A DNA stretch of 64,000 bases from the NCBI RefSeq assembly GCF_012927205.1, contig NZ_JABBGC010000001.1, positions 558,001 to 622,000 on the forward strand. Direction: 5' to 3'. Below are positions 1-10,400 of this stretch, in pieces. Both the position numbers and the translations under genes were made by a program. Positions within the stretch are counted from its first letter, which is position 1. Every line of letters starts with the position of its first letter. This DNA comes from Chitinophaga fulva. GTDB taxonomy: Bacteria > Bacteroidota > Bacteroidia > Chitinophagales > Chitinophagaceae. Under the pieces are notes generated by a model. That model was not told where the DNA came from and did no database searches. It was given only the letters and a program-made list of their open reading frames with translations.

Positions 1-282
1 ATTGCTGACCGGTAGTTTGGTCTGCGCGTCCTGCACGATGATACGTTTTAGTTCCGGGTGCTCGTCACGGCGGCGCCATGGAATAACGACGCGGGCAGGC
101 CCGGCTGTACCGTTGAAAGTCACTACTGCCCGGTGATTACCGAGAGAATCGGCATCCCAGTTATTGTTGCCGGCGGTATACTTTACCTGCTGGGCGTTGG
201 CGGCGCCGAGGAAGGCAAAGGTGAAACCTGCCAGCATCATGCCTTTCCGCACGAGGCGGTCATGGTGTTTAGGTTGATACAT
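1..282 (-). CDS. Secreted protein, N-terminal fragment, possible glycoside-hydrolase-like enzyme of the PUL
   Basis: An open frame of 94 codons runs from an ATG at 282 off the left edge of the window without a stop. The first ~30 residues form a signal peptide (hydrophobic LAGFTFAFLGAANA followed by QQ). The mature part has the motif DSLGNHRAVV and then IPWRRRDEHPE. From memory this resembles the N-terminus of DUF6067-type glycoside-hydrolase-domain proteins of Bacteroidota, but only a fragment is visible, so the family is tentative. It lies 124 bp downstream of a SusD gene on the same strand, where PUL enzymes are expected, although a strong hairpin (371-397) lies between them and may reduce read-through. 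Confidence 0.6.
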   Translation of the reverse strand, partial: MYQPKHHDRLVRKGMMLAGFTFAFLGAANAQQVKYTAGNNNWDADSLGNHRAVVTFNGTAGPARVVIPWRRRDEHPELKRIIVQDAQTKLPVSN

Positions 283-370
283 CAATGATTATTTTACTTT
301 TTTCATATGGTCACTGCGGGGTTGAATTTACGCAGGATGGTGGTTATTTTCATGGATAATTATATAAATG

Positions 371-397
371 GGAAAGCCCCGTGGTGCGGGGCTTTCC
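371..397 (-). terminator. Hairpin terminator or attenuator after susD-like gene
   Basis: There is a perfect 11-bp stem (371-381 with 387-397) and a 5-nt loop, 10 bp beyond the stop codon of the SusD-like gene. The run following it on the minus strand is only T-rich, so it may act as a partial terminator that lowers expression of the next gene. Confidence 0.65.
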
Positions 398-406
398 GGC
401 TGTCGG

Positions 407-1891
407 TTATTGTATCGGGTTCTGTACCAGGTTAGGGTCCAGCAGGATTTCCGATTCAGGAATGAAGTGTACCACCCTCGCATCGGTGTATTTGATGGTT
501 TGCGGATGCTCCGGCTGTACACCGGGATAATCGCGGAAAACATTCTTGTTGTTGCGGAACAGATCGAACACGCGATGTGTTTCGAATGCCAGTTCCAGAC
601 GGCGCTCGTCCAGCACCACATCCAGTACGGAGGTATATCCCAGCATGTTGGTGGCGGAGAACAGGGCGTTGCCGCTCAGACCCGCGCGGGTACGGAGGAG
701 GTTCACATCATCCAGCACCTCCTGGGTTTTGCCCATCTTGGCATTGGCTTCCGCGCGGATCAGGTACATTTCCGCCAGCCGCATTACTACCGGGGAACTC
801 AGGGTTGGTACGTTATCCTGATTAGAATACTTCAGGATATACCATTTTTCTACGTTGTTGCGTTTTGCCATCACCTTTTTCCCGTTGGCATCAACAGAAT
901 CCTGTCCAGACTTTGCTTTCAGGTATACCGGCTGAACAAAGGCATGCCGTACATCTTCCGGATATTTGTCCAGCAGCTTACGGTAGGCTTCTGACGCATA
1001 CATCTCACCATATCCCATACCACCCGGCGACATATAATACATGGAACCGATGGAACTCCAGGTCCGATCGTCTTGCAGTGTATGATGGATGGCGAAGATG
1101 GTCTCATCATTGTTCTCATTGCTCTTCGTGAAGTAACGGGGCAGCTCCGCAGTAGCAAGCAATTTGTAGCCTCCCTTGGTAATCACGGAGTCAGCATATA
1201 TAGCTGCTGAATCGTTACGGCCCATATAGAGGTATGTTCTTGCCAACAGTGCCATAGCGGCATTTTTCGTAGCATAACTGTTGGTATTCTCATTGTTCAT
1301 CAACGCTTTGGCGCGGGAAAGATCAGCCACCAGCTGGGCATATACTTCTTTCACCGTATTCCGTTTAGGCATCGCCGTTATATCGTATTTGGTAACAACG
1401 GGAACACCTAAATTGGTTTCCGGGCTTTGGCTATATGGCCGGCCGAAAGAGCGTACCAGCGCAAAGTGAACAAATGCGCGGATGAACAGATTTTCACCGA
1501 TCAGTTGATTTACGGCTGGTGACTTGCCCTCCGGCATTACCTCCAGCAGCCTGTTACAACCATTAACCGCTTTATATCCCATACGCCACATCTGGCCGGT
1601 ATTGCCCTGATTGGTAAGATGGCCGTAAGTGTAAGAATAAAACAGCGGGTCGGTAGTGGCGCCGCTCAACGCTACGTCATCGCTGGGAAACTCTCCCATC
1701 TGGAAGTAGTTGCGGGTGAAGTTTTCCTCTTTGAGCAAGGCATAATTGCCCGCGGTAGCGGCAGGCCATTTGGTTTCATCTTTCAGTACACCGTCGTCCG
1801 GTATAGCGCTGTATGGTTCTTTATTGAGCGAACAGGAGGCAGTAAAAGCCACCAGTGAAAGCCCTGCAATATATTTAGTTATCTGCTTCAT
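407..1891 (-). CDS. SusD/RagB-family outer-membrane nutrient-binding lipoprotein
   Basis: 494 aa. A lipoprotein signal peptide ends near Cys20 (AFTASC). The C-terminal third has the SusD-type segment with YLIRAEANAKMG followed by VNLLRTRAG, the family's helical TPR-like core, and the end of the chain is rich in ER/FR as in RagB/SusD. These proteins sit on the cell surface as a lid over the SusC-type transporter and bind the glycan or other oligomer before import. It starts 24 bp after the STN-SusC gene (1916-5140), so the two are almost certainly co-transcribed. The substrate cannot be told from the sequence. This is the first of two SusD types in the window and is of the standard RagB/SusD subfamily. 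Confidence 0.93.
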   Translation of the reverse strand: MKQITKYIAGLSLVAFTASCSLNKEPYSAIPDDGVLKDETKWPAATAGNYALLKEENFTRNYFQMGEFPSDDVALSGATTDPLFYSYTYGHLTNQGNTGQMWRMGYKAVNGCNRLLEVMPEGKSPAVNQLIGENLFIRAFVHFALVRSFGRPYSQSPETNLGVPVVTKYDITAMPKRNTVKEVYAQLVADLSRAKALMNNENTNSYATKNAAMALLARTYLYMGRNDSAAIYADSVITKGGYKLLATAELPRYFTKSNENNDETIFAIHHTLQDDRTWSSIGSMYYMSPGGMGYGEMYASEAYRKLLDKYPEDVRHAFVQPVYLKAKSGQDSVDANGKKVMAKRNNVEKWYILKYSNQDNVPTLSSPVVMRLAEMYLIRAEANAKMGKTQEVLDDVNLLRTRAGLSGNALFSATNMLGYTSVLDVVLDERRLELAFETHRVFDLFRNNKNVFRDYPGVQPEHPQTIKYTDARVVHFIPESEILLDPNLVQNPIQ

Positions 1892-1915
1892 GATAATATC
1901 TTTTTTTGCACCCTG

Positions 1916-4900
1916 TTAAAAATTGATTTCAAGTCCGGCAAACCACTTGGTACTGAAGGGATATTTAGTCCCGTTGATACCACGGTCGTCTACTTCCGGA
2001 TCAATGCCGGAAAACTTGGTAAGGGTCCACAGGTTGTCACCGCCCACGGATACACGTACATTATTCACCTTCACACGGTCCAGCCATTGTTTGGGAAGTG
2101 AGTAGCTCAAGTTCACGTTTCTCAGACGCAGGTAGCTGCCGTCTTCCAGGAAACGGGAAGAGGGTTTATGTGCGTTCTTATTCCCGCCGATCACATATTT
2201 AGGGTGGGTAGCGTTATCACCGGGATTCTGCCAGCGGTTCCAGCCTTTATCAAGCTGCATCAGGTTGTACGTATAGTAAGCACCATCGTTGTCCATCAGT
2301 TCACGGGTGCTGTTGTACACGTCATTACCGGAAACAAAGGCCAGGAAGGCAGAAAGCTGGAAGTTTTTATAGGACCATACGTTGCGCATACCACCAAAGA
2401 ATTTAGGTGTTGCAGAACCTACGATCTGAAGGGTGGCATCGTTGTAATTGCTGGTAGTGGTAACTGTTTTCTTACCGTCAGCATCGGTGGTAACTTTTTC
2501 CCAGGTGGGGTTGCCATTGTTCGGGTCTACACCAGCCCATTTGCGCATATAGAAGCTGCGCATGTCCTGGCCTTTTTGCAGGATAAAGCTGCTGCTCAAC
2601 GGATCGATGATGTAGTTTTTGCCACCGTAGAGATCACGCACGGAGTTTTTGTTGAAGCCGATGTTGAAGTCAGTGCTCCATTTAAACTCACCAACCAGGT
2701 TATCTGTGCTCAGGTTGATTTCAATGCCCTTGTTACGTACGCCACCCACGTTCTGTGAAATGTAGTTGTAGCCAGCGGTTCCGGGCAACGGCACGTTAAA
2801 TAACAGGTCTTTGTTGTCTTTCTGATACAGGTCCACACTGAGGTTGATCCGGTTGAACAGTCCCAGATCAAACCCGATGTTGGTATTGTATGCTTTTTCC
2901 CAGGAGAGGCTGGGTACATTGTAAATGCTGGGATATGCACCGGGGAAACCGTTATACTGGGTATTGATGGCGTAGGCGCCGATAGCCGCATAGTCACCGA
3001 TTTCAGCATTACCGGTGGTACCATAGCTGGCCCGCACTTTCAGGTTGGTAATCGCTTTGATGGATTTGATGAAGTTCTCTTCAGAGGCAGCCCATGACAC
3101 GCCAAAAGCATAGAAGTTACCATACTGTTGGTTGGCGCCGAACTTGGAAGAACCATCTCTTCTGAAGGAAGAGGTAAAGTAATATTTGTAGTTGTAATTA
3201 TAGTTGGCCTGAATAAAATAAGAATTGAACACGCGGTCAATTTTGGTACCGCCGATAGACATAGGCGAAGAAGTGGCGCCCAGTACATCTTTCCCGGCCA
3301 GGATACCTTTTCCTTTGGCATTGATGTTACCCCAGTTGATCTGCTGGAACTCCGCACCTACCAGTCCGTCGATATTGTGCACCTTGTTGACGGTGTAACG
3401 GGCCTTCAGCAGGTTGGAGCTGATATACACCGTAGTGTCCAGATAGTAGTTGTACAGGTTACCACGGTCATCGGCGCCGGCGGAAGTTCTTACGTCGCCA
3501 TTGCTTTCATTGCGGTCGTGATAGTATTGCGCCCGGTTGGTAGTGCTGAAGGACAACCATTTGGTAATGTCGTACTCCAGTTTCAGCAAGCCTTCGAGGG
3601 ATTGCCTGGTATGTTTATCGTAGTTATACTGTTGATCGTAGAGGAAGTTGGTCATATCACGGCCGTACCACACGTCTGTATTGATCGGGTTGATCGGGTT
3701 GCCTTGCCCATCATAGGGTTTGTCCCATGGCAGGTTGGTGTAGTACTGGTATAATGATCCACCGGAGTTGTCCTGGTCACGCTGCTGTACAGCTGCGAAA
3801 TTGGCGCTCACGCGGAGTTTTTCGGTGATATTATGATCAAGGTTGAGGCGGGCGCTGAAGCGCTCTACACCGGTACCTTTGAGGATACCATCTTCTTTGT
3901 AGTAGTTACCGCCCAGATAGAACTTGGTTTTTTCGTTACCACCGCGGGCAGACAGTTCATAGTTCTGGTTAGAGGCGTTCTGGAAGGCCAGTTTCTGCCA
4001 GTTGGTGTTGATATCCCGGATGGAAGGGTCCAGTTTTCTGCCGGCAGCTGTTTGCAGGTCATAAAGCTGTGTTCCGTTCATGAGATGGAAATGTCCGGTA
4101 TTGAGTTGTGCGGTACCAACGTTGGTGCGGAAGTTCACCTGTGTTTTACCAGCCTTCCCGCGTTTGGTAGTGATGACCATTACACCGTTGGCAGCACGGG
4201 CGCCGTACAGGGTGGTAGCGGCAGCGTCTTTCAGGACTGTTACCGTTTCAATGTCGCTGGGGTTAGGCAGGCCGCCAATGATACCGTCAACCACCACCAA
4301 TGGAGCGTTGCCGGCAGTAAGGGTACCGTTGCCCCTGATACGGATGGTAGGGGTAGCAGCGGGATCGCCGGAGCTGTTGCCTACGAACACACCACTGATT
4401 TTACCCTGCAGCATTTTATCCACGCTGGTGGCCTGAACATCTTTCAGTTTGGCGCCACCTACGGATTGTGCCGCACCGGTAAGGTTTTTCACGGTAGTGG
4501 TGGTATAACCCATCACCACCACTTCTTCCAGCTTTTTGGTGTCTGCATCCAGCTTTACATTGATCTCTGTGCGGTTATTTACCGGCACTTTCTGTTGTAC
4601 ATACCCCACGAAGGAGAATACCAATGTGGCATTACCGGAGGGCACCTGTACGGAAAAGTGGCCACTGGCATCGGTTACGGCGCCTGCTGAGGTACCTTCT
4701 ATCGCGATGGTAACACCAGGCAGCGGCTCATGTGTGCCGGCGTCGGTTACACGGCCGGTAATTTTCATCTGCTGGTTATTCACCGGGGTGATCACCACCA
4801 GGTTGTTTTCCAATACGCGATAGGTAACATTGGCGCTGGAGAACAGCTGGCCAAGCACATCATTGAGCTTTTTGTTTTTCACGTCAATGGACACTGCCTT

Positions 4901-5140
4901 GTCCAGGTCTGCGAAGTTTTCGTTGTAAAAAAAGCGGTAGTTACTGGTGTTTTCAATCATTTTGAAAACTTCACGGACGCTCTTGTTTTCTGCGTGTAGT
5001 TCGCTAATTCGGTCTTGTGCGGAAATGGTGGCAGATGCTTGTAGAATACTTCCGAAAATTAGCAATCCCGTCATTCTCATCATTAGGAATAATTTTCGCC
5101 TGGGGCAAAGAAATGCCGCCAAGTTTAGAGTGGATTTCAT
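1916..5140 (-). CDS. SusC/RagA-family TonB-dependent transporter with N-terminal STN signalling domain
   Basis: 1074 aa. A long signal peptide (about residues 1-41, ending SATISAQ) is followed by an STN (secretin/TonB N-terminus) domain at about 45-118, a carboxypeptidase-regulatory-like domain at about 126-200, a TonB-box-like EEVVVMGY at 205-212, a plug with VVVDGIIGG and VLKDAAATTLYGARAANG (about 282-320), and a C-terminal beta barrel ending in Phe. The STN domain is the part that contacts a FecR-type anti-sigma factor, and a FecR and ECF sigma gene lie directly upstream on the same strand. The likely job is import of an oligomer across the outer membrane while signalling its presence to the sigma factor. 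The 189-bp leader contains a perfect inverted repeat (5226-5251). Confidence 0.95.
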   Translation of the reverse strand: MKSTLNLAAFLCPRRKLFLMMRMTGLLIFGSILQASATISAQDRISELHAENKSVREVFKMIENTSNYRFFYNENFADLDKAVSIDVKNKKLNDVLGQLFSSANVTYRVLENNLVVITPVNNQQMKITGRVTDAGTHEPLPGVTIAIEGTSAGAVTDASGHFSVQVPSGNATLVFSFVGYVQQKVPVNNRTEINVKLDADTKKLEEVVVMGYTTTTVKNLTGAAQSVGGAKLKDVQATSVDKMLQGKISGVFVGNSSGDPAATPTIRIRGNGTLTAGNAPLVVVDGIIGGLPNPSDIETVTVLKDAAATTLYGARAANGVMVITTKRGKAGKTQVNFRTNVGTAQLNTGHFHLMNGTQLYDLQTAAGRKLDPSIRDINTNWQKLAFQNASNQNYELSARGGNEKTKFYLGGNYYKEDGILKGTGVERFSARLNLDHNITEKLRVSANFAAVQQRDQDNSGGSLYQYYTNLPWDKPYDGQGNPINPINTDVWYGRDMTNFLYDQQYNYDKHTRQSLEGLLKLEYDITKWLSFSTTNRAQYYHDRNESNGDVRTSAGADDRGNLYNYYLDTTVYISSNLLKARYTVNKVHNIDGLVGAEFQQINWGNINAKGKGILAGKDVLGATSSPMSIGGTKIDRVFNSYFIQANYNYNYKYYFTSSFRRDGSSKFGANQQYGNFYAFGVSWAASEENFIKSIKAITNLKVRASYGTTGNAEIGDYAAIGAYAINTQYNGFPGAYPSIYNVPSLSWEKAYNTNIGFDLGLFNRINLSVDLYQKDNKDLLFNVPLPGTAGYNYISQNVGGVRNKGIEINLSTDNLVGEFKWSTDFNIGFNKNSVRDLYGGKNYIIDPLSSSFILQKGQDMRSFYMRKWAGVDPNNGNPTWEKVTTDADGKKTVTTTSNYNDATLQIVGSATPKFFGGMRNVWSYKNFQLSAFLAFVSGNDVYNSTRELMDNDGAYYTYNLMQLDKGWNRWQNPGDNATHPKYVIGGNKNAHKPSSRFLEDGSYLRLRNVNLSYSLPKQWLDRVKVNNVRVSVGGDNLWTLTKFSGIDPEVDDRGINGTKYPFSTKWFAGLEINF

Positions 5141-5225
5141 AAACTTGTATAGATTTTAGTTAAACGATGAATTACGGCAGAACGCCCGTCGCAAAGGCTA
5201 CTGCACACTAAGTGATTTTCGTTGG

Positions 5226-5251
5226 ATTGGGGTAAGTCGCATTACCCCAAT
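5226..5251. promoter_or_regulatory. Perfect 10-bp inverted repeat in the leader of the STN-SusC gene
   Basis: ATTGGGGTAA and TTACCCCAAT are separated by 6 nt, 86-111 bp before the transporter start codon. Seven T follow on the plus strand, but no plus-strand gene precedes it, so a plus-strand terminator has no obvious purpose. An operator or an attenuator hairpin in the minus-strand transcript is possible (inference). Confidence 0.45.
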
Positions 5252-5329
5252 TTTTTTCAGTTGTTCTTACTGTTCATTCATTGGTTTTTACAGGTTCAAT
5301 AATTGTTGTTCTGTTGGCCTGCCTCGTGG

Positions 5330-6424
5330 TTATTTACCGTTCCGCAGTGCGTTGGCATATTTTTCTTTCAATACTTTGTCCACGCTGATGGTCACTGTTC
5401 CCTCCTCTATCCTGTAGTCCAGGGGAGCTGTCAGCTTAAGGATGTTTAGCACCTGTTCCAGTGTCTCCTGGCGGAAAGTCCCACTGAACCGGTAGTTTTT
5501 CAATTCTTCTTCTTTGAAGTCAACATTTACATTAAATCTGCGCTCCATGGTGACAGCCAGTTCTTCCAATGTCTGACCTGTTACGATCCAGCTACCGTCT
5601 TTCCAGGCCGTGTATATGTCAGTATTGCTCACTTCTTTTGTTTCCACCGGCGCCGGGACGGCGGTGTGACTGCTACTGCTTTTACCGGCGGCGGGCTGTT
5701 GCCCTGCTGTTTGTTTATAAACCACATGCTGATGTGGTTTTAGCATGATTTTAAACGGATTGGCCGTGCTGCTGCCATCGATCCGAACGGCTCCATCCAC
5801 GAGGGTGGTCACCACGCCTTTGTCTTCCGGATAAGCCTTTACGTTAAACGAAGTGCCCAGTGCCAGTATCTTCAGGTCGGAAGCCCCCACCGTAAATGGT
5901 TTCCGGGAATCTGTATGGACCTTAAAAAACGCTTCTCCTTCCAGCTTCACTTCCCTGCCGGCGGTATTGAAAGAAGAGGCATATTCCAGCTTGCTGCCGG
6001 CATTGAGCCATACTTCTGTACCGTCAGACAGTTCTATTTTGGTGGTCGCTCCTTTCGGGCTGGTCACGGTTACCATGCCCTGATCCCCTTGCCCTTTTTT
6101 AAGCGAGAGCCAGGAAAACACCACGCCACCACCCAAAACGAATGGCAACGTATAGGAGGCGGCCATTTTCAGCACCTGCTTCCATCTTTTTACAGACACC
6201 GGTGCGTTGACCAGCCGCATTTCCTCCCAGGCCGCTTCGGTATTATAAGGACCGGTTGCTGCGGTAGCCATCCAGGCATCCCTCAGCTGTATAAAATATT
6301 CGCGGTTCTCCGGGCTGGCATCTATCCATTTTTCCAGCTCCTGCTGGTCTTCCGGAGTAATATTACCAGACATGAATCGCGCTATCAGATCATCCATCTG
6401 CCCAGGTGAATAGTTAGGCTGCAT
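5330..6424 (-). CDS. FecR-family anti-sigma factor (DUF4974 C-terminus)
   Basis: 364 aa with the start chosen at 6424, where MQPNYSPGQ gives a natural FecR N-terminus and the ATG is preceded by an A-rich stretch. A start at 6463 adds 13 unlikely residues. The cytoplasmic N-terminal part binds the sigma factor. A single membrane segment follows at about residue 95 (YTLPFVLGGGVVFSWLSL). The periplasmic FecR domain contains LSDGTEVWLNAGSKLEY and GEAFFKV, and the C-terminal DUF4974 region is about residues 275-345. The protein relays the signal from the STN domain of the adjacent SusC to the ECF sigma factor encoded 71 bp upstream. The order sigma-FecR-SusC-SusD is the standard arrangement for this type of regulated uptake locus. 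Confidence 0.94.
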   Translation of the reverse strand: MQPNYSPGQMDDLIARFMSGNITPEDQQELEKWIDASPENREYFIQLRDAWMATAATGPYNTEAAWEEMRLVNAPVSVKRWKQVLKMAASYTLPFVLGGGVVFSWLSLKKGQGDQGMVTVTSPKGATTKIELSDGTEVWLNAGSKLEYASSFNTAGREVKLEGEAFFKVHTDSRKPFTVGASDLKILALGTSFNVKAYPEDKGVVTTLVDGAVRIDGSSTANPFKIMLKPHQHVVYKQTAGQQPAAGKSSSSHTAVPAPVETKEVSNTDIYTAWKDGSWIVTGQTLEELAVTMERRFNVNVDFKEEELKNYRFSGTFRQETLEQVLNILKLTAPLDYRIEEGTVTISVDKVLKEKYANALRNGK

Positions 6425-6495
6425 ATTTTTAAACAAGTAGTAAGACAATTTTTTTGTCCCCATAGGGTGACAGACAAGAAAAAAAAATTTCAGTA

Positions 6496-7056
6496 TTATT
6501 TCAGCAGCGGCAACAGCTCGTCCCGCAAACGCTGTAATGCACGGGTCATTTGTGTTTTCACGGTGTTCACGGAAATACCCAGCTGGCGGGAGATTTCGGG
6601 ATAACTCAACTGTTCAAAGCGGCTTAGCCGGAATACATCCTGGCATTGTGGCGGTAGTTTCCGGATCGCTTTTTCTGCAATATGTTCCAGCTCTGCATTC
6701 TCCAGCCTCTCTGCCGGTGTGGGTGCAGCAGGCATATTCATTAAGGTAATACGGGATTCCAGCTGTTGTAACAGCTCATGACCATAGCGGGCCCTGATAC
6801 GGTCCTGCTTAATGTAGTTAAGACAATTATTCTGGACAGCCCTGTACAGGTATGCTTTTACCGATACCTGTATGTCCAGGTCATCATACCGTTCCCAGAC
6901 TTTGAGGAACGTGTCCTGCACAATCTCTTCCGCCAGTTCATGACGGTTTACAAAATCAAAAGCAAAAGTACAGAGCGCAGCATAGTATGTTTTGAAGAGT
7001 CCTTCAAAAGCCGGTAACTGTTGTTTATGTTGATTGATATGTAAACTCGATTCCAA
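6496..7056 (-). CDS. ECF RNA polymerase sigma-70 factor
   Basis: 186 aa, the usual ECF size. Region 2 is at about residues 20-90 (LAEEIVQDTFLKVW, then AYLYRAVQNNCLNYIK). Region 4 is at about 125-180, with the helix-turn-helix LSYPEISRQLGISVNTVKTQM. It belongs to the Bacteroidota sigma-70 expansion that is controlled by FecR proteins and directs transcription of the neighbouring susC/susD. The FecR gene begins 71 bp downstream. Three 12-bp iterated sequences lie 51-86 bp before its start codon. Confidence 0.95.
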   Translation of the reverse strand: MESSLHINQHKQQLPAFEGLFKTYYAALCTFAFDFVNRHELAEEIVQDTFLKVWERYDDLDIQVSVKAYLYRAVQNNCLNYIKQDRIRARYGHELLQQLESRITLMNMPAAPTPAERLENAELEHIAEKAIRKLPPQCQDVFRLSRFEQLSYPEISRQLGISVNTVKTQMTRALQRLRDELLPLLK

Positions 7057-7426
7057 AATATTCAGATCCTGGCACGCTGTTATACTGGCTGTAGTGCTAC
7101 TTGTACGGTCACTCCACTGTTCACGTCATTGTTCACTTCATTGCTCATCCGTGGCAAACAAATATATGTTATACGCTCATGAAAAGATACGACAAGTCCA
7201 GGGGGATTTGACAAATTGTTGGAAATAACACAGAGATGTGTAAAAAAAATAACAATGCTTCCCGTTGCCTTACCTGTAATCGTCATCAAAATTTCACCAT
7301 GCCGCTGGTTAAATTTATATGAAGATGATCTTCAACAACTTAACGGTTTTGTAAACATTTATTAATGTGCCCATAACAGTGGTGCTATTGCTTTGCAGTT
7401 TAATTTTTTTTAAAACCAGTCAAAGC
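7057..7426. other. Divergent intergenic region between ECF sigma gene and second susC
   Basis: 370 bp separate the sigma gene (minus) from the second SusC gene (plus). It holds a 12-bp iterated motif (7107-7142) near the sigma side and AT-rich sequence near the SusC side. No clear TAnnTTTG element was found for either gene, and no small ORF with a convincing N-terminus was seen. Confidence 0.5.
7107..7142 (-). repeat. Three tandem 12-bp iterated sites upstream of the ECF sigma gene
   Basis: Read on the minus strand the units are AATGAAGTGAAC, AATGACGTGAAC and AGTGGAGTGACC, i.e. ARTGRMGTGAMC. They are exactly in phase and lie 51-86 bp before the sigma start codon. Exact 12-bp phasing in a non-coding region could mark a protein-binding array, or a decayed microsatellite. 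Confidence 0.5.
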
Positions 7427-10400
7427 ATGAAGAAAAAATTTACAAAGTATCTGAAGCGACCACTGGGCCTTGCTACTGTACTGTTGCTCTCGGGCCACCT
7501 GTATGCCCAACAACCCGTCCATGTGAAAGGACGCGTAGAGTCTTTCGACAAAGGTGAGCCCATTCCGGGCGCGGCTATCATGGCTGGCGGCAAGCTCTTA
7601 GCCATCACCGACGTAAACGGCTCCTTCGACATTAAGTCCCTTACTCCCGGCGCACAGCTTTACATCACCATGATGGGTTATGAAAAGCAGCAGCTGGTGC
7701 TCAACGGCGAAGCACTCAATCTGCAGGTGCGTATGAAAACAACTACCGGCAAGCTCAACGAGGTAGTGGTGACCGCTCTTGGTATCAAAAGAGCAGAGAA
7801 AGCATTGGGTTATGCACAACAAACCCTCAACGACGAATCCATGACAGACTCCAGGCCCAACAACTGGTCTGACGCACTGCGTGGTAAAGTAGCCGGATTA
7901 AGCATCGCCTCTCTCGGCGGCCCGCTTAACTCACAGGAGATAAGACTCCGTGGCACCAACTCCCTTACCTCCAATGGTAACGCTGCACTGGTAGTAGTAG
8001 ACGGAGTACCTGTAAACGGTGGCCTCACCACTTCCGGCGCATCCAACAGCTACATGGGCGGCGATGCCTCTATCGATGTTCCTGTCGATTTCGGTAACGG
8101 CATCTCCGACATCAACCCTGATGACATCGAAAGTGTGAGCATCCTGAAAGGCCCCGGTGCAACAGCATTGTATGGCAGCCGCGCTGCCAACGGCGCTGTA
8201 TTGATCACCACCAAATCCGGCGCTAAAGCCAAGAGAGGACTGGGCATCTCTTTCAACAACAACACCAGCTTTGATGTGATCACCCGTTGGCCCGACTGGC
8301 AATATGAATACGGCCAGGGCGACGGTAAAACGAACTACAACACCAAAGGTGAACTGTATTACTCCTACGGCGCCACCGAAGATGGTCGCAGCACCGGCGG
8401 CAGCAGCAGTGCCTTCGGTCCTAAATTCGACGGACAATACTATTTCCAGTATGACCCTGTTAAAATGGGCACTGGCGCAGAGAGAACACTGTGGCAACCT
8501 TATAAGGACAACCGTAAATCCTTCTGGCAGACGGGCCGTACTGTTACCAATACCCTGTCGCTCGAAAACTCCGGCCAGGACGGTTCTATCCGCGCTTCTG
8601 TTACCCATTCGTCCAACAAGTGGATCATGCCTACCACCGGATTTGAGCGTATAACCGCTGCCGTGAATGCAGGATACAAAGTGTCTAACAGCATCAGGCT
8701 GTCAACTGCGGTGAACTATACCAATAAATCCAGCGACAACCTGCCAGGCCTGGGGTACAACAACCACTCCATCGGCTACTTCATGATTTTCCAGAACCCC
8801 AACGTAGACCTCGACTGGTACCGGGCAAAATGGAAACCAGGAGCAGAAGGCATCAGCATGATACGCCCTTACAGCTCATTTATCGACAACCCGTTCGTTA
8901 TTGCGGAAGAAATCACCAACGGCTTACGCGGCAACGCCATCACCGGTAACCTGAAAGCCGACGTTCAGCTGGCGCCCAAGCTTACCCTGATGTTACGCGG
9001 TGGTATCAACACCAACCACCAGAACAGGGACCAGCGCCGTCCATATGACACCAACCGCTACGGACAAGGTTTCTACACTAAACAAACCGTATACACGCAG
9101 GAAATCAATACCGACTTCCTCCTGTCTTACAAGAATGCATGGATGCAGGACAAATTCACCCTGACCGCATCCGCCGGTGGTAACGCCATGAGCAGCCGCT
9201 ACGACCGTACAGACAATACCCTGATCGGACTGGTGGTACCCGGCGTTTACAAAATGACTAACGGTATCAGCAACCCGCTCGTAGCCACTTATGACTCCAG
9301 GAAAAAAGTAAACAGCCTGTATGGCCTCGTCAACCTGGGTTACAAGGACATGATCTTCCTGGACCTGACAGGTAGAAACGACTGGTCCAGCACACTGCCG
9401 GAAGCCAACTGGTCTTTCTTCTACCCGTCTGCCAACCTGAGCATGATCATCAGTGAAATGGTGCAACTGCCTAAATCTATCAGTTATCTGAAATACCGCC
9501 TGTCACTTGCCCAGGTAGGTAACGACACCGAGCCGGGCAGAACAGCCAAATACTATGGCCGCAGCAGCTTCCCCAGCTCCGCTGAAGCACCTTCAGAGTT
9601 GTATAACCTGGAATTCAAGCCGGAGATATCCACCAGCCTGGAAACGGGTATCGAAGTGGCTTTCCTGAAGAACCGCCTGAAACTCGATGCGTCCGTATAC
9701 CGTACCCGCACTAAAAACCAGATCCTTTCCGTTCCGTTGGAAAGATCCACCGGCTTTGCCTCCGCGCTGCTGAATTCAGGTGAAGTCCGCAACCAGGGCC
9801 TGGAACTGATCTTAAGTGCCACTCCGGTGACCAACAAAAACTTCACCTGGAACACCACTATCACCTGGGCGGCTACACGTAGTAAGGTGCTGAGCCTCGA
9901 TCCTCGTCTCGGCGGCAAACTGGGCATCATGAGTTCTTCCAGTGCTACCCTGACTGCCGTAGAAGGACAAACAGCTTCCGCACTTTACGGTCTTAAGTTC
10001 CAGCGTGCCCCGGACAGCCAGATCATCTATGTTAACGGTATCCCCAGCGTAACACAGGTCACCGAGTACGTCGGCGACACCAACCCGGAATGGAGAGCCG
10101 GCTGGGCCAACAGCGTGATGTACAAAGGCTTCAGACTGAGCACTACTATCGACGGACAACTGGGCGGTACCCTGTACTCCCACTCCCATCACAAAATGAC
10201 AGAACAGGGTAAGCTGAGACACACCCTGAAAGGCAGAGAAGAAGGATGGATCACAGGCGATGGCGTAGTACAGAATGCAGATGGTTCTTTCAGCCCTAAC
10301 ACGGTAAAAGTAAGACCGGCCGACTATTATGCTCAGTACTATCGTTTGAACAACACCGAAGCCAATTCCTTTGACGCCTCTTTCATTAAACTGCGTGAAG

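Noticed and set aside
2168..4690. Several plus-strand open frames (196-285 codons)
   Set aside because: All are antisense to the STN-SusC gene and resemble shadow translations without signal peptides or motifs.
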